From contig NC_052349.1 in NCBI RefSeq assembly GCF_009727055.1, positions 39,267,952 to 39,331,951 on the forward strand: a stretch of DNA of 64,000 bases. Direction: 5' to 3'. Under the pieces are notes generated by a model that saw only the letters and a list, made by a program, of their open reading frames with translations, searched no databases and was not told the origin of the DNA. This DNA comes from Benincasa hispida (Eukaryota > Streptophyta > Magnoliopsida > Cucurbitales > Cucurbitaceae). Positions within the stretch are counted from its first letter, which is position 1. Every line of letters starts with the position of its first letter. The position numbers and the translations under genes were made by a program. Shown here in pieces: positions 12,901-25,826 of the stretch.

Positions 12901-13368
12901 AGTCATTAAATCTCCTGCTCTGATGCGCCGACTATGCGCCGACTAATGGTCACCGAAAGTTGAGTGTACTTGCTACAGTGTGGCTTTAACGGTTTGTCAT
13001 CTAAATTCGGATTTGACCGTCATCAGCTTTCTGTCTCATCATGCTTTATTATGCTGTCACCTTGATGCGCAGTCTTTATGCGGCCACCTTCTTGAGCAAC
13101 TTCTCACGATCGCATACGATCGCATGACTTTGCGATCGCAATCTTTCAAATGCGCAGACGCTTAATTCCTTGAATCGCAATTTTACTTGCGCCAATGCAT
13201 TTTTCCTGCACAAAATAAGTAAATTAGCTACTTTTATGTGATGGGCGCATGCGATCGCAATTTCTTCAGTTTAGCGCTTTTGGACATGTATTGATTATTT
13301 TTGCCATCGCATTCTCCTATTGTTTTACTTATTTGCGTTGTAATAACGTGTATTTCTACCCATTATCA
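12900..13368 (-). mobile_element. LTR fragment rich in GCGATCGC, minus strand
   Basis: On the minus strand it would start TGATAATGGGTAGAAATAC, resembling the LTR start TGATAGCTTGTAGAAATAC at 15046 and 18222. It contains several CGATCGCA words. No polypurine tract lies next to it, so it may be a solo LTR or a truncated copy. The left edge is uncertain. Confidence 0.45.
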
Positions 13369-13374
13369 GTAAAT

Positions 13375-14289
13375 TGTAAACCCCAAGCTTTATTTTCCCT
13401 ACTTAAGTATGTTTAATAGTGTGGTTAGTATGATAAATGGATTAAAATATGAGTTAATGTTAATTTGTAGGGAAAAGTTGAGGAATAAGAAGAGTGTTGA
13501 AGGAGGTCCTAAGTATTTCAATGTGTGGCTTTGAGTGGATAGGCGTAGCCTAGTAAGTAAGAAATTTGGCTAAGTATGAAGTTAGGTATTTGATGCCATG
13601 AGCATTGGTAAGAGGTCTAGCGGGCAATGACCTTATCATTGGTGGTTAGACGAGCTTGTTGATGGCTAAGTTGTGGGCCCCGTGATGATGCTAGGCGATG
13701 GCCTAAGGATGGGCGATGAGCTTGTGCAAGTGACCATGAGTGTGGGAGATCTCCAAGGGCTTGTTTCCATTGGTAATGGGCATGCGATAATTTAAGCCTT
13801 GGGAGGTTAGTGAGCTAGGCGATGCGTGCTGCAAAGCAAAGCATTGGACAATGGCATGGTGAGGTGATGATCTTGCCAAGACAAGGCGTGAGTGGGCTGC
13901 ATAGGCAAGGAAAGCCAGGCGATGGAGGAGAGTGTCTAGTTGTTGAGGCTTCTATGCAATGTTAACTGACCAAGAGTAAGTTTTGCATTATATTGCAAAG
14001 GACTTTAACTAAATTAGACTCCTTAAAGGGCCAGCTGTCATGATCCTATAGGTTGATCCCACTTAGTGGGCTAGGTAGCAATTTAGTAAATAAAGAGCAG
14101 CTCAAAGCCTTGGGTATAAAAGGTAGGCCGATTTCATATGCTCATTTTTGGTGATTTACTCGTGCTATTGAGGTGATTCTAAAGCCATATGAAAGCTTGG
14201 TGAATCTAGTTGATGAGCTAGGGTTGCTGGAAGGTAACTCTAAAGGAATCGAGCTGGAAATTGAAAAATTTGTAGAAAGTACAGAGGTA
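13375..14289 (+). mobile_element. Left part of a long gypsy-type LTR remnant
   Basis: It starts TGTAAACCCCAAGC, like plant Ty3/gypsy LTRs that start TGTAACACCCC. Its body is GATG- and GGCGATG-rich with no coding content. It appears to be split by the 14290-18222 insertion and to resume at 18223. No flanking duplication was confirmed. Confidence 0.35.
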
Positions 14290-17200
14290 AGAAGAGAGAA
14301 TACAATACAGAGGTAAGAAGAGAGATGTGGAAGGCTAGATGTAGGCAATCTCTTGCTTCCATCAGATGTGTGTCAAGGCTGCCGGTGGTGCAATGGATGG
14401 GTGGTGGAGTAATCCCTCTCGAGATCTATCTCTATCGAAGCTCCAGTCGTCAATTGGAGGACGTTATGGAAATGAAGAACTCTCAAAGAATTTATTGCTC
14501 ATGCTCTTGTCTGTGATCACAGGAATCTACCTAGTTGAAGTCCTGGATGCCTTGATCTTGGGCTTCAAATTTATAAAGCCAAATGCTGACTAATTTGATA
14601 ATCCCGCTCTGAATCACTACCATTACTGACGCAGTAGGTGAGAATGTCATCATGATATTATCTCTTTAATACTCCCAATGTATGCGTTCATCATCGTTTC
14701 TTCTGAAGGATCAATACATTCTACCCACTCTTTGCAGTCATACTTCTATTATGGCTATCACTTTGTAGTTGCGGCATTTCATGCAACCAACTTTTCTTCA
14801 TTGAGATCAACGTACGTGATCAACTTTGCGATGGTTTGGGATCAACGCATGCGATTGACTCCTGCGACAACTACAAAATAGATACAAGATAACGCATGAA
14901 ATAGGGTTAGCGGGGATTTTTAGTACAGATCAATGCGAGTTCATTATTTCACATGAATTCTTAGTATTATCAACGCATGTTCTGCTCATCAATCCTCATT
15001 ATTCTAAGTAAAAGGCTACAATAGCTTGTATTTCTACAAGCTATCACACCTCCAAATTTAGAATCATGCTTTTCCTCAAGCATGTTTTATACTAAGGAAA
15101 TTTAAAACTTTCCCTCTACCTTTTTTTTTTCTGTGTTGACTAGCTTCTCAGAATATAACTCACTTGCACTTCTAGCCTTGGTAGCAACACTCTCCTCAAA
15201 CTTAGCCACTTCTTCTAAGAAATATTTTTCTAAGTTTAATTCTGGCAAGCCTCTACTCAAAACTTTTTTATTCATCACAGACAACTTTATTTTCAGCTTT
15301 TTACAATGCAATTATTCAAAATGATTCAAAGCTCGCGACTTATTATTGGATTAAGGCATTGAACCTGACTACGCTTCATTTTGGCTTACCCTACGGGTGT
15401 CATGCGGACTTCCAACTTCGGTTGTGTGCCATATTCAACTCAACTCTTATCTTACCTAAATTTGATTTGCACCAGACAGAGGAGTTGTTTTCATGCATTG
15501 ATTCTGGTCACCTACTTTCGTTTTGGCTTACTTATACGGGTGTCATGCGAAGTATCCAACTATGGGTAGGTACCTTGCACAACTACTCTTATCAACTTGG
15601 GTTATCCCCTTTGCGCTAACAGCGGAGTTTTATTATGATCATTTTTTCTTTTTTTTTTCTTTTTTTTTTTTTGTTATCTCAATGTTTATGTTGAACGCAT
15701 CTGCTCAAACCGATCCCACCCCCAAATTTAGAGAGTGCCAGGATTCTTGCCAAAAAGCTAAAGATAAAGTTATTCAGAGATGCGGTAAAAGAGGTTTGAG
15801 CAGATGTTTGCATACAATAAAACTTAGGCTGTCAAACTTTGAAGAAGCTACTAAAGCAAGGTGAGCCATGCGACTTTTAGTGAGTGGATTTAGTGAACTT
15901 ACGTAAGTATCATCATGGATACTAATTTATCAACGCAAAAGAAGGCAGGCAGGCAAAAGAGAATTTGAAAAGGATAATGCATGAATAATAACAAGAAAAG
16001 AAAGATGCGAACAGAATGGTGATTGCGTCAATGCTTAGAATTCATGTAGAAGAAATCATCATGCACTGAATAAGGGAGAAATTCTTCTTTAGAAACAACA
16101 CACCAAGAGGAAATTATTATCGCACCAAAAAGGAACGAGCGCAACACACCACATCCAAGAAAAGCAGCCATAAATCCAAAATGAAAATAATCAAATAAAT
16201 CAACTAAAGAAGTTAACTAGGAAAGCAAAGTAAAGATAGAGTAGAAGACGTCCATGGAGAAATTTGAGTGAAGTCACCGCAAGGACTCTTCCATGCAGGG
16301 GATCGAACTCGCCTGCTTAGTTCAAGGGACTCATTGTCCTGACCACCAAAGCCTCCAGCAATCATTGGCCACATGACTGTCACCATGCTCCTAAGACTGC
16401 TTCAGCTCGTGCGACTAATAGCCTTTCGATCTCAGGGTCAATATTGAATTCCGGTGCAGCACCTTCACTCAAATACTGTTGCAGCTTGGTCACACAAGCT
16501 ACAATATGCCTAAGATCAAAAGGAGGCCTGTGAAAACATAAAACTTAAACAAACTATCAGATGCCAAGTCTCCAGCAACGACACTAAAAACTTGTTGGGG
16601 ATAAGTTTGTTTGTGTTAATCAATATGCGATGATGGTCATGCGATGATCATGCGTTGGTTTGAAGAATATGCAGTATGCGTTAATCGTGTTTGTATGATC
16701 ATGCATTCATGTCACAAGTTTTCTTGCTCTTTTGCCAAGTATAACAAGATCGTAAGTTTCTCAGGATGATCCGAGGTTGAACACGGGGACTTGCAACTAA
16801 AGATGATTATAAAGTAATGTGTTTGAGGCAGAGAATAAAAATAAAAAGAAAAAAGTTGATTAACTATGAGTTACTCCTACTTCTAGCTAAACAGACTGAA
16901 CAATTAAAGTTTGACTATGAGAATCGGTAGAGATGCGACAATTGTTAACGCTAATAAGATGCATGGAGAAGTAGGGTTGGGAAGGAGATATCACTAAGTT
17001 CTTAAGTTTGGTTGAAAGGATAATCCCAGCTCGCCACACTCGCGCATCGCACACCTCTTGGTGGTCAGCCACATGCTTTATATCTCTATAACGCATGGTT
17101 GCATTGAGCATAAGGTTATTCCTATATCTAGGAACAATGTTTACTTTGTTTATTGAGTTCCACAACTACTAACCCTCTCGGGCAGTTAGTTATAGCTACT

Positions 17201-18222
17201 TGATCATAGACAAACATTGTGATAGTCTCATACTAAGTAAACAGGATTGACTCACTATACTCGTGCTTTGCACACCTCTCGGTGGTTCGCTACATGCATC
17301 ATATCTCTATGCCACATGATTGAATATGCGATAACACTTGCAATTTGTACTTAACTCATGGCGATGAAAGTAAAAGATGATGGAGTAGAAGAAGATGATG
17401 AAAATGATGTTGAAGGAATTAAAAAGATGCATTGATTACAAAATGTATTAATGTCTTAAGCTAAAATGTAATATAATACAGAGGTGAGAAGAGAGAGGTG
17501 GAAGGCTAGATGTAGGCAAACTCTTGCTTCCATCAGATATGTGTCAAGGCTATCGGTGGTGTAATGGATGGGCGGTGGAGTAGTCCCTCTCGAGATCTAT
17601 CTCTGGCGAAGCTCCGATCGTCAATCGGGGGACGTTGTGGAAGTGAAGAACTCTCAAATAATTTCTTGCTCATGCTCTTGTCTGTGATCACAGGAATCTA
17701 CCCAAGGCAGAAGTCCCGGATGCCTTGATCTTGGGCTTCAAGGCTCTATTTATAGAGCCAAATGCTAACAAATTTGATAATCCCAGTCTGAATCACTGTC
17801 ATTTCTGATGCGGTAGGTGACAATGTTATCATGATATTATCTCTTTGATACTTCTGAGGTATGCGTTCATCATTGTTTCTTCTGAAGGATCAATACATTC
17901 CACCCACTCTTTGTGGTCATACTTCTATCATGGCTATCACTCTATAGTTGTGACATTTCATGTGACCAACTTTTCTTCATTGAGATCAACATACGCAATC
18001 AACTTTGCGATGTTTTGAGATCAAAGCATGCGATCGACTCCTGCGACAACTACAAAATAGACATTTTGACGCAAGATAACGCATGATATAGGATTAACGG
18101 GGATTTTTAGTACAAATCAACGCGAGTTCATTATTTCACATGAATTCTTAGTATTATCTACTCATCAATCCTCATTATTCTAAGTAAAAAGCTGCAATAG
18201 CTTGTATTTCTATAAGCTATCA
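14290..18222 (-). mobile_element. Non-autonomous LTR retrotransposon, minus strand
   Basis: Two direct repeats, 14290-15046 and about 17467-18222, agree along their length, sharing CTAGATGTAGGCAA, GGAGTA.TCCCTCTCGAGATC and TCTGTGATCACAGGAATCTA. On the minus strand each begins TGATAGCTTGTAGAAATACA. Next to the left copy, the minus strand reads TAAATTTGGAGGTG immediately before TGATAGC, the position and composition of a polypurine tract, so the left copy is the 3' LTR. The 2.4-kb interior (15047-17466) shows no gag or pol domain. It contains two diverged copies of a TTTTGGCTTAC...GGGTGTCATGCG unit at 15380 and 15530. The left LTR outer edge carries an extra 20-bp duplication, and no target duplication could be fixed. 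Confidence 0.7.
15047..15060 (-). other. Polypurine tract of the 14290-18222 element
   Basis: The minus strand reads TAAATTTGGAGGTG directly upstream of the LTR start TGATAGC. This is the usual primer site for plus-strand synthesis in LTR elements and fixes the element's orientation. Confidence 0.6.
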
Positions 18223-19835
18223 AGCTTCAAGAGGCCAAACGTGCACGGGTTATACCGAGCATCAGCATGCCTTGGGCTAGCCATGGGGCTGTATAGACGA
18301 GCATAAGTGACTTAGACACCCAAGGGAAGGCTCTTGTGATGTTGGACAGCATGCAGGGTGCCTAGGTAGGGTGATTGACGCACAGTTGGTGTGGTTGAAG
18401 GAAATATTTTTGCATAAGCCAAGTTAACACCTAGAGAAAAATCCTAAGTGTTCAACACCTAAGGAAGATGGCATTGGAAGATAAGGTCAATATGTCAAGG
18501 ATAATATGAGCTTAATTCCAAAAGTTGGTCTCAAAAGGGAGACCCTTGATAGAAGCTAAAATATGTTGTTATGTCCACGGGGTTGACACTAATAGGAGAA
18601 GCTTATCAACCCTAGGAAGATTGTCAAAGTCGTGAGTGACTATGATTGTTCTCTAAATGTTTTAGAAATCCATGTTTTAATGAAGTTTATTCTCATGTTA
18701 TTCATTTTACAAGAAGTTCCAAACAAACTAGTTTTCCTAAGTTATGAAAACATGCTAGTTTATTAAGTTTGTGAAGCATGTTTAATAAGGTTGACTAACG
18801 CATGCTAGTTTTTTTTTAAAAAAAAAATTTTAAGGAAGCTTCTATAGCATATGCAAAGTATAAAGTACATGTTGTTATGTATAAGTATATGTACTTTTAA
18901 TGTTTATAAGCATGCGTCAAAGAACCATGTTCACATGAAAGTTATGTTAAAGTTATGTTTATAATATCATATTTTTAGTAAGCATGTTCAATAGAGATGT
19001 TTCTTTAAGGATATGTTAAGCTCGATACTGAAGGACTTAGAAAAGGTATCCGAGCAACTTGATACTAAAGGACTTAAAGAAGGTACCTGAGCAGCTCGAT
19101 ACTCAAGGGCACTAAGAAGGTATCCAAGCAGCTCGATATTGAAGAACATTGAGAAGGTATCTGAGCAGTAGTACCTAAGGTATGGCAGTATTTAACTAGA
19201 ACCACCTGCACATAGGTAGAGATGACGTTGAGAGTTAAACAAAAGGGTTCTCCCTCAACTAAAGATCAGTTTAGCTATGTTTTCAAATACGATATGTTTA
19301 CAAGTTTTGTGTACATGCTTGTTTGGCCAGTTCAGTTTTCAGTATTCAGTTTTCTAGTTTCCAGTTTTAAGCGTGAGATTTATGTATTATTTAAGTCACT
19401 CACTGGACTTGTAGCTCATCCTATTTTTAAACATTTTTCCCTCCCCAGGTAGCGGTCAACTCCCAGAGGTTAATTCTTTTGTTGCTCTACCACTCAAGGA
19501 CTCAAGTAAAGAAGAAAGACTAGGTGTTTGTTCTATAAATACTAGTACACATGTTTTGTGCATACAGGGACTAGGTTTAGCATACTGGACTCACTGGATC
19601 ATGTAATGTACATGAATTGTATATATGATTGGTTGTTATGAAACTCTGTTGATGGAAGATTGTGGAGTTCTTGTTAGTCTGTTCAGTATGTTTATGAGTA
19701 TGTGTGTATGTATTCCAAGGTTTCTAAGTCAGGTTAAGCATGCTAGTAGGCAGTAAGTGCCAACAAGAGGGTTGGTAACTATTGTCGTCATATTTTCTTT
19801 CAGATTAAGAAGGCAATCTGAAAGGGAGTGTGACA
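18223..19835 (+). mobile_element. Right part of a long gypsy-type LTR remnant
   Basis: GTCACTCACTGGACTTGTAG and AGCTCATCCTATTTTT near 19400 are typical of the R/U5 part of plant gypsy LTRs, followed by an end resembling GGGAGTGTGACA at 19835. No coding potential is seen. It contains a 4 x 37-bp tandem array. Family assignment is from memory of such LTRs. Confidence 0.5.
19021..19168 (+). repeat. Tandem repeat, four 37-bp units
   Basis: Units start at 19021, 19058, 19095 and 19132. Each has the pattern CTCGATACT.AAGGAC....GAAGGTATC.GAGCAG, with a few substitutions per unit and a fixed 37-bp period. Confidence 0.9.
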
Positions 19836-20037
19836 GTTGTGTATTGGGCTTGATATGTAGAGTAAGAGTTTTTATCCCAAATCTTTTTTTCTCATAAAAA
19901 TAGTATAAGTTTTCCAAACATAATTGTTATATTTTAAACAAAATAAAATCAAAATGCACATCTAGTTTAAGAAATAAAGGAGCAAAGAAAATTGTGTAAA
20001 AAAAATTAAAGGACCAAAGAAAATATATTATTTAATA

Positions 20038-20823
20038 TTAATTTTGCTCTAAGACATGCATTCTATTACACACTATAAATGCATGACAATAATTGTTTAT
20101 GTGTTTTAATGCTTGTTATATATTTTTGTATTATATCTTCAAGACCAAACGTGATGAAATGAAATTCTGGTGTCGAGAACTTGTCTGGTTCTATCTTCAA
20201 AGCCCATACATGCTGCCATTGATAACAAACCAATATTCTTAACTAAAGCCCAATACGAGCAATTAGCTCTTCAACGATGCCAAGATGAAATTTGGAGCAA
20301 GAGATTGAGAAAGGATTCTTGATAGAGATCAGGATTTGGAGCATCGGAATCGTGAGGAAGAGGCCAAAGATCGAGAGCATACCTGTTTAGAAAGCTTACA
20401 GAGCGAGAGCGTGACAAGGAGTTGGATGCCATTAAAGAACAATATCTTGGCTCTAAGAAGCCTAAGAAACGTGTTATTAAACCTAGTAAGAAATTTTACT
20501 TCTCATTTGATTAGGAAAACACTGAGGATACTTCTTGGGACATGATTTACTATACTAAAATCCTCACAAGGACCAACTTTTGTTTAGATAGGGTTTTGTG
20601 TTGGCATGGATAGACAAGAGTAAAAGAAGCTTGTAGCTAAGAATGAGAAGGAGATGAGGGAGGAGATACGAAAGAAAGACGGTGTGGAGGAAAAACCAGA
20701 GGAGACTGCAGCTTAAAAACTCAAGGAAAAAGCTGTTGATTTGTATGACTCATTTGATATTAGAGTTGATTGGCATTTGAGCGAAAATAAGCTAGAGGAA
20801 ATGACAGGGAGGGATTGGAGAAG
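20038..20823 (+). pseudogene. Truncated duplicate of the PRP28-like helicase 5' end
   Basis: This copy matches 29546-30479 of the intact helicase gene closely, including intron sequence upstream of the start codon (CATGACAATAATT, TTTTTGTATTATATCT), so it is a DNA-level duplication and not a processed copy. It has lost about 165 bases covering the Arg/Asp/Glu-rich repeat, carries in-frame stops (for example TAG in the segment matching [10 protein letters not shown] and TAA in the one matching AAAQKLKEK), and stops inside the segment matching ERDWRIF. None of the helicase motifs is included. The junction at 20823 is followed by 56 bases and then the copia LTR. Confidence 0.9.
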
Positions 20824-20879
20824 ATGCATATTCGAGCCCTCTCCCTATGACCGTCGAGAGGCCTAAGGCGACTAGTCAA

Positions 20880-21252
20880 TGTTGGAATAAATGGTAGTGA
20901 CCGTTCGTGTAAAGTTGTATTATTTCATAAATGAACATGTCTTTTCGCAATTAACCAACTTGAAGAAGAGACATGACTATTCGAATGACCATGAATAGTC
21001 TACAAATATGTCTTTTCTTCATATTATTTTTTAGAACAATTTTTCATAAACACTTTTCTTCCATGAAACAGGTGCTGCTTTCATAAGAAAGTTAATCTGT
21101 TCTATCCTGAGGGATAATTACTCATGAAATTCAGACACTAGAGTGAGTAAAATTGTCTTAAGAAGACAACATGAAGTCGTTGAACTCATATTCTCTTCGA
21201 TATATCAACTTTTGTATTTTCTACATTTTTTTATGATATTATTCATATAACA
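20880..21252 (+). repeat. 5' LTR of the copia element
   Basis: 373 bases. It matches the 3' LTR throughout but lacks about 75 bases around the AAAGTCTTTGAAG region present in the 3' copy (near 26030-26095). Confidence 0.85.
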
Positions 21253-22656
21253 ATCTTAAGAAAATTTTAGTGCATCTATATTGTATGTGCTATTTTTTCC
21301 CTTTCATGCGCATCTAGTGTTATGTACATCTTCCATATGGCTTCTCTCAAATCGGTAAGATTGTACATGGCTTTTACTCTGTTTTTTATTTGCCCTAACG
21401 GCTTAACCATTAACAAAAAATGTACTTTCACGGCTGTTCTTTTTAAAAAAACAAAGGAAAAAAAATCTCCTTCTAGATTTTGTTTCATCATACATAGTGT
21501 GTGGCTGGTGAATTTTGTTTTGTTTGTTAAATCCGGTGTTATGGACGCTCCGACCAAATTTTAATCTGATTTCTTTTTGTTCTGTTTTGTCGTTCTTGTT
21601 ATATATTCATTGGTTTATTTGGTTTGCATGTATATTATAAAACAATAATTTTATATCTCACGTTTTTTTATGTAAATATAATTATACATTTATTGATTTC
21701 TAAAACAAATATTTTGGTTATATATAAAATTGTTTTGGAATATTTATATTGTTTCCATTTGCTTCTGGTATGTATAATCAATGAGATTTTGCTCATTGAC
21801 TTCATGTGCTGCTTTTGTGTCTATCACGATCGAGAGATTTTGTGCTACTTTTGTGTATAATCAATGAGATTTTACTCATTGACTTCATGTACTATTTTTT
21901 ATTTTATTGATTATACATACCAGTATTGACTTCATGTGCTACTTTTGTGTATAATCAATGAGATTTTGTTGAATATATTATAATTTTATAAGTATCTTGG
22001 CTTTATGTGCTATTTTTGTGGCTCTGGTTTATTGATTAGAATCAATATTAATTATGTTAATATTGTGCACTGGTTTCAATAAAACATCATCTTAGTGATA
22101 TCTGAATAGTTGTATAAACGCAATTATTATGTGTTTTTTTTTCCTCAAGAGACATCTTCAGGAAGTTTCTTTTTCTTAAGAGTTTCTTAAAAGCATAGCA
22201 TCTGTTATTTTAAAAAATAATAATAATAATAAATAAATAAATAAATAAATATTGGCACACATATTTTGGCATGGGTTCACCGTTTGGCCTATATACAATG
22301 GATTATTGTTTGATGTTCTGCACTAATTTTGCGTTTATACAATTATATGTATGAGAACAGTGATTTAAACTATGAGTATGGCACTATTTTTGTTATTATT
22401 TTTTATTTGGCTTATTTTCTCATGACATTTTAAGTTTTATGTATGATGTGTATAATGTGTATGTAAATTATGCAGAATTGCATAATAGAATATCTCAAGT
22501 TTTAAGCAAAATGTTTACATGTTATCTTAAGTTTCAAGCATGATGAATAATGTCTCCATGTTTATTTTGTTGCTTTATCGGTTTTATTTTTTAAGAAAAT
22601 GTTTAGTAAAGTTCTTTACTTTGTCTTACAAATATATGGTGATCAATCTCATATAA

Positions 22657-23060
22657 ATGTCATCAATGATACAAAAGTGTTGTACCATATTTTGGTGGAA
22701 ATCATGGAGGAAAATTATGAGAAATTTAACTAAATGGTTTCAAATGATGACAAGAAGAAATTTCGTTCTCCCTTGCAATTTGGAATATGGAAATCTTTTT
22801 TTTAAATGCTATTGTAATGTTGAAGAAGAAGCCAACAAAGAAAAGTTGCTTGCACTTGAGGCATAGAAACATATGCAAAATATTAATGCAAGAGCTACAA
22901 CCTGAGTGAACTAGATAACACACTATATATTGTGTATAGTGGTGAATTTGTCAAAAAGCTATGAGAATTATTAGAGAAAAATAATATATATAAGACAGAA
23001 GATGCCATAACAATAAAATTTATAGTCGGAAATTGTTTTATCTATAAAATGATTGATTCC
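22657..23060 (+). pseudogene. copia gag remnant
   Basis: Translated pieces in two frames resemble copia capsid sequence: LDNTLYIVYS, then EKNNIYKTEDA, then KFIVGN..IYKMIDSK. In-frame stops (for example TAG after LLALEA) and frameshifts show decay. The 69-residue open stretch at the left end (22657-22866) was not recognised by itself and may be an adjoining part of the same gag. Confidence 0.55.
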
Positions 23061-23280
23061 AAAATTGGGATGAGACATTTCGTGAATATGTCTCCCCATG
23101 GTTGAAAGTTAGTTATATTATATATGGAATTCCATATATATACATAGGAAATTCCCTTATAAATTATGGAAAGGATTAAACCTTCTTAAAATTTTATATT
23201 ATTGTGGGGTATTTTAAAAAAATGACTATTCCAATATGATAATCCAAGTTTTAGAATATTGAATAACAATTTAAAAAGAG

Positions 23281-25091
23281 GTTGAAATCGCTAGATTTTG
23301 TGTCACAATCTCATATATCTTGTAGTTTGTAAATACAAATTATATATTTAATAAAATAAGATGTATTTTATTAACATTTAGACTATATTAATTTAATCCA
23401 ACAAACTAAGATGCAAGGTTATTTTATGTAACTTAAAACATGTATTTGGTTGATATACAAGTGGATCATGTTTAAGTAATAACCTAAATGGTCTGTAATA
23501 CCTTATCCTAGTGACACTATGAATACGGTCCGCTTTGTAATTGTTACAACCGTTGTAAATTGCTACAAATAATCTGATCCTGATCATTCATGTGGAGATA
23601 TGTGAAGGAAGTATTCTATACAAAGAGTTTATATAAGACCAGACCACGAAATTAATAGTCTCTATATATAACATCATTACTGGAAGAGACTTATATTTCG
23701 CCAAGATGACCGTAGGTGACTTGACCTTAATCCTGAGTGAGTTGTGAACTCCTGTTTATGAGGGCAAACCTTTGATCTGTATTGATGAGAGTGGCTATGT
23801 TAGCCGACTCAACAAGCCTACCGTTTTGGGAATTTATCTGAGTAAGGAGTCGGGAACATAACTACACTAAATGGAATTCACGTCTTCCCGACCTCAGGGA
23901 AAGTAGATAAATAGCTCCCTTAATAACTAATTCCAGGTCTTGAACAATGAGGCCTCAACCTTTCACTGGCTTGAAAGGTGTCACTTTATAGTTAGATTAT
24001 AAACTGTTTGTTCATTGGAGGAATCGATGGAGTTGGATGTAACTACAGGGGTAAAATAGTAATTTGACCCAATTGTAGTTATGAGCAATTTGTGAAGGGT
24101 CGACTCACTGTCGATTGGTTATATTTGTGGACATAGAAATATATCTACAGTGCGAAGAGTGCAACTATCGATCTTTAGTGGAGTGATCGGTAGTTAATGA
24201 ACATTAATTAATTTAACTAAAGAGTTTAATTAATTAATCTCATATCATTGGAGCTTCTAATTTGTAGGTCCATAAGATCCTCTCGTTAGCTCAGGGTGGC
24301 AATGAGGAATGATTTGAATTGTTCAGATTACTTGAAGAATTTTTATATTAATGTAATTAAATATATAATATGGTTAATTATAGATGTGTTTTATAATCCA
24401 AATTATGAAATAGAGAAATATTTGAATGAGATTCAAATATTAAACTCATGTGAATTAGATTCATGAATAATTAATTAACGTTAATGTTGGAGAGGTGTAT
24501 ACATATAATATGTAATGTTTAATTGTTAATTAATTAACTATATATTAAATTGGATTTAATATATGGTTGTTTAATTTGTATGACAATTAATTAAGTAGAG
24601 GTTATTTACTTAATTAGCTTAAAAGGGTGGAAAAGGAAAAACTTGGAGAAGGGGTTGACCCTTCTACACATAAATAAATCCTTATAGCCCATTTAGGAAA
24701 AAAAAAAAAAAATTCATTATGCAAAACAAAAACCCTAGCCTCCGCCAAATTCCTCTATACGCTCTCAACAAATTCTCTCTACATCTTCCTCTTCCAAGTG
24801 TTAGGGACAACACTTCTAACCCTTAGAATCCTAGAAAATAACAAGGTTATTCTTACGATGGTGTCCTTGATCGTTGAAGAGGTGTTCATGAGGCAAGCAA
24901 GAAGAGTTTACAAGAAGATCAAGATTCAACAAAGGTAAGGTCCTATCCATTTTCTTCTTCTTCCATAGCATGCTTATTTTGATGTTTATCCTCTATTTTT
25001 CTTGTGTGGACTGCTATATTTTTGTTTATATTAAATGGAAAAACACAATGCAAGACGATCTCATGCTTCTGCGGGAATTTGATTCCCTTCA
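23281..25091 (+). mobile_element. LTR nested in the copia element
   Basis: It is related to the LTR at 49111: shared TTGTAGTTTGTAAATAC, CTGATCATTCATGTGGAGATATG and GTGGACA.AGAAATATATCT blocks. The right end GATTCCCTTCA resembles the copia LTR end CTTCCGCTCA. The left edge near 23281 is set by loss of similarity. It separates the gag remnant from the RNase H remnant of the host copia. It is probably a solo LTR, but a flanking duplication was not confirmed (right flank GGAAT). Confidence 0.6.
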
Positions 25092-25129
25092 GGAATATGA
25101 TTGAGTAACAAAATTTTTGTATACCTCCT

Positions 25130-25310
25130 TAGTGAATAATAATAAGTATTGACATATATGACGAAGACTCAACATAATTAGATAATGATTTCTAATGGAA
25201 TTATCACAATTGACTTTATAAGGTTAGAAAATAATATTGTGGATTTGCTTGTAAAATGTCTAACTAGAGAGTTGATTGAAATTTCATCAAGAAAAAGGAG
25301 ATTAAAGCCT
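25130..25310 (+). pseudogene. copia RNase H C-terminal remnant
   Basis: The reading frame shows GVITIDF-like, NNIADPLT-like (here NNIVDLLV) and ISSRKRRLKPF pieces, the usual end of copia pol. It lies about 500 bases upstream of the polypurine tract and 3' LTR, as expected. Confidence 0.65.
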
Positions 25311-25826
25311 TTCATTTTAAAAAAGTTAATCAGAGAGGCAACTCAACCTAGTTGACTGAAGATCCCAAGGTCTAGGTTCAATGGGCAAACCGACCTCTTG
25401 ATAACTTAGTGAGCATTGCATTGAATTTTTTTTTTCTTACCCATTCTAAGGATGATGGGACAGTGCAAGTGTGGTTTTAGGGTAAACATTGTGCTTTTAA
25501 TGATTTCTATAAGTTGTTGAATAATTATTTAAGAAAAGAGCATGTACGCAATGTTCTTTATAGAAATCACCAATGTGAATGTGAAGGGGCCGCTTCTATG
25601 AGAATTTTAAGGCAAATTCTCTAAAATACTAATAAGACCAGACAGTGTTCAAGGCCAAAATAAACGTATTTATGAGAACAAACTTTGTTATAATGAGAAA
25701 CTGTATGACTTTAATTGTCTTAGTTTACTCTAGAACGACTAACAGTTAAAGACATTAGGTCCACTGATTAGCTAAGTAAACTTGACTGATGTTCATTAGG
25801 GAAAGTTCAAACCATTTATGGGGGAT

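Noticed and set aside
13218..13376. AGTAAATT direct repeats as target duplications of a small element
   Set aside because: The enclosed sequence has no TG/CA or inverted termini, and an 8-base AT-rich match is likely by chance.
15523..15864. 113-residue frame in the 14290-18222 element
   Set aside because: It reads through a poly-T tract and a repeat unit, opposite to the element's orientation; no domain.
16280..16400. tRNA-like wording (GGGATCGAACTCGC) on the plus strand
   Set aside because: No cloverleaf can be formed: the acceptor stem and anticodon arm are missing.
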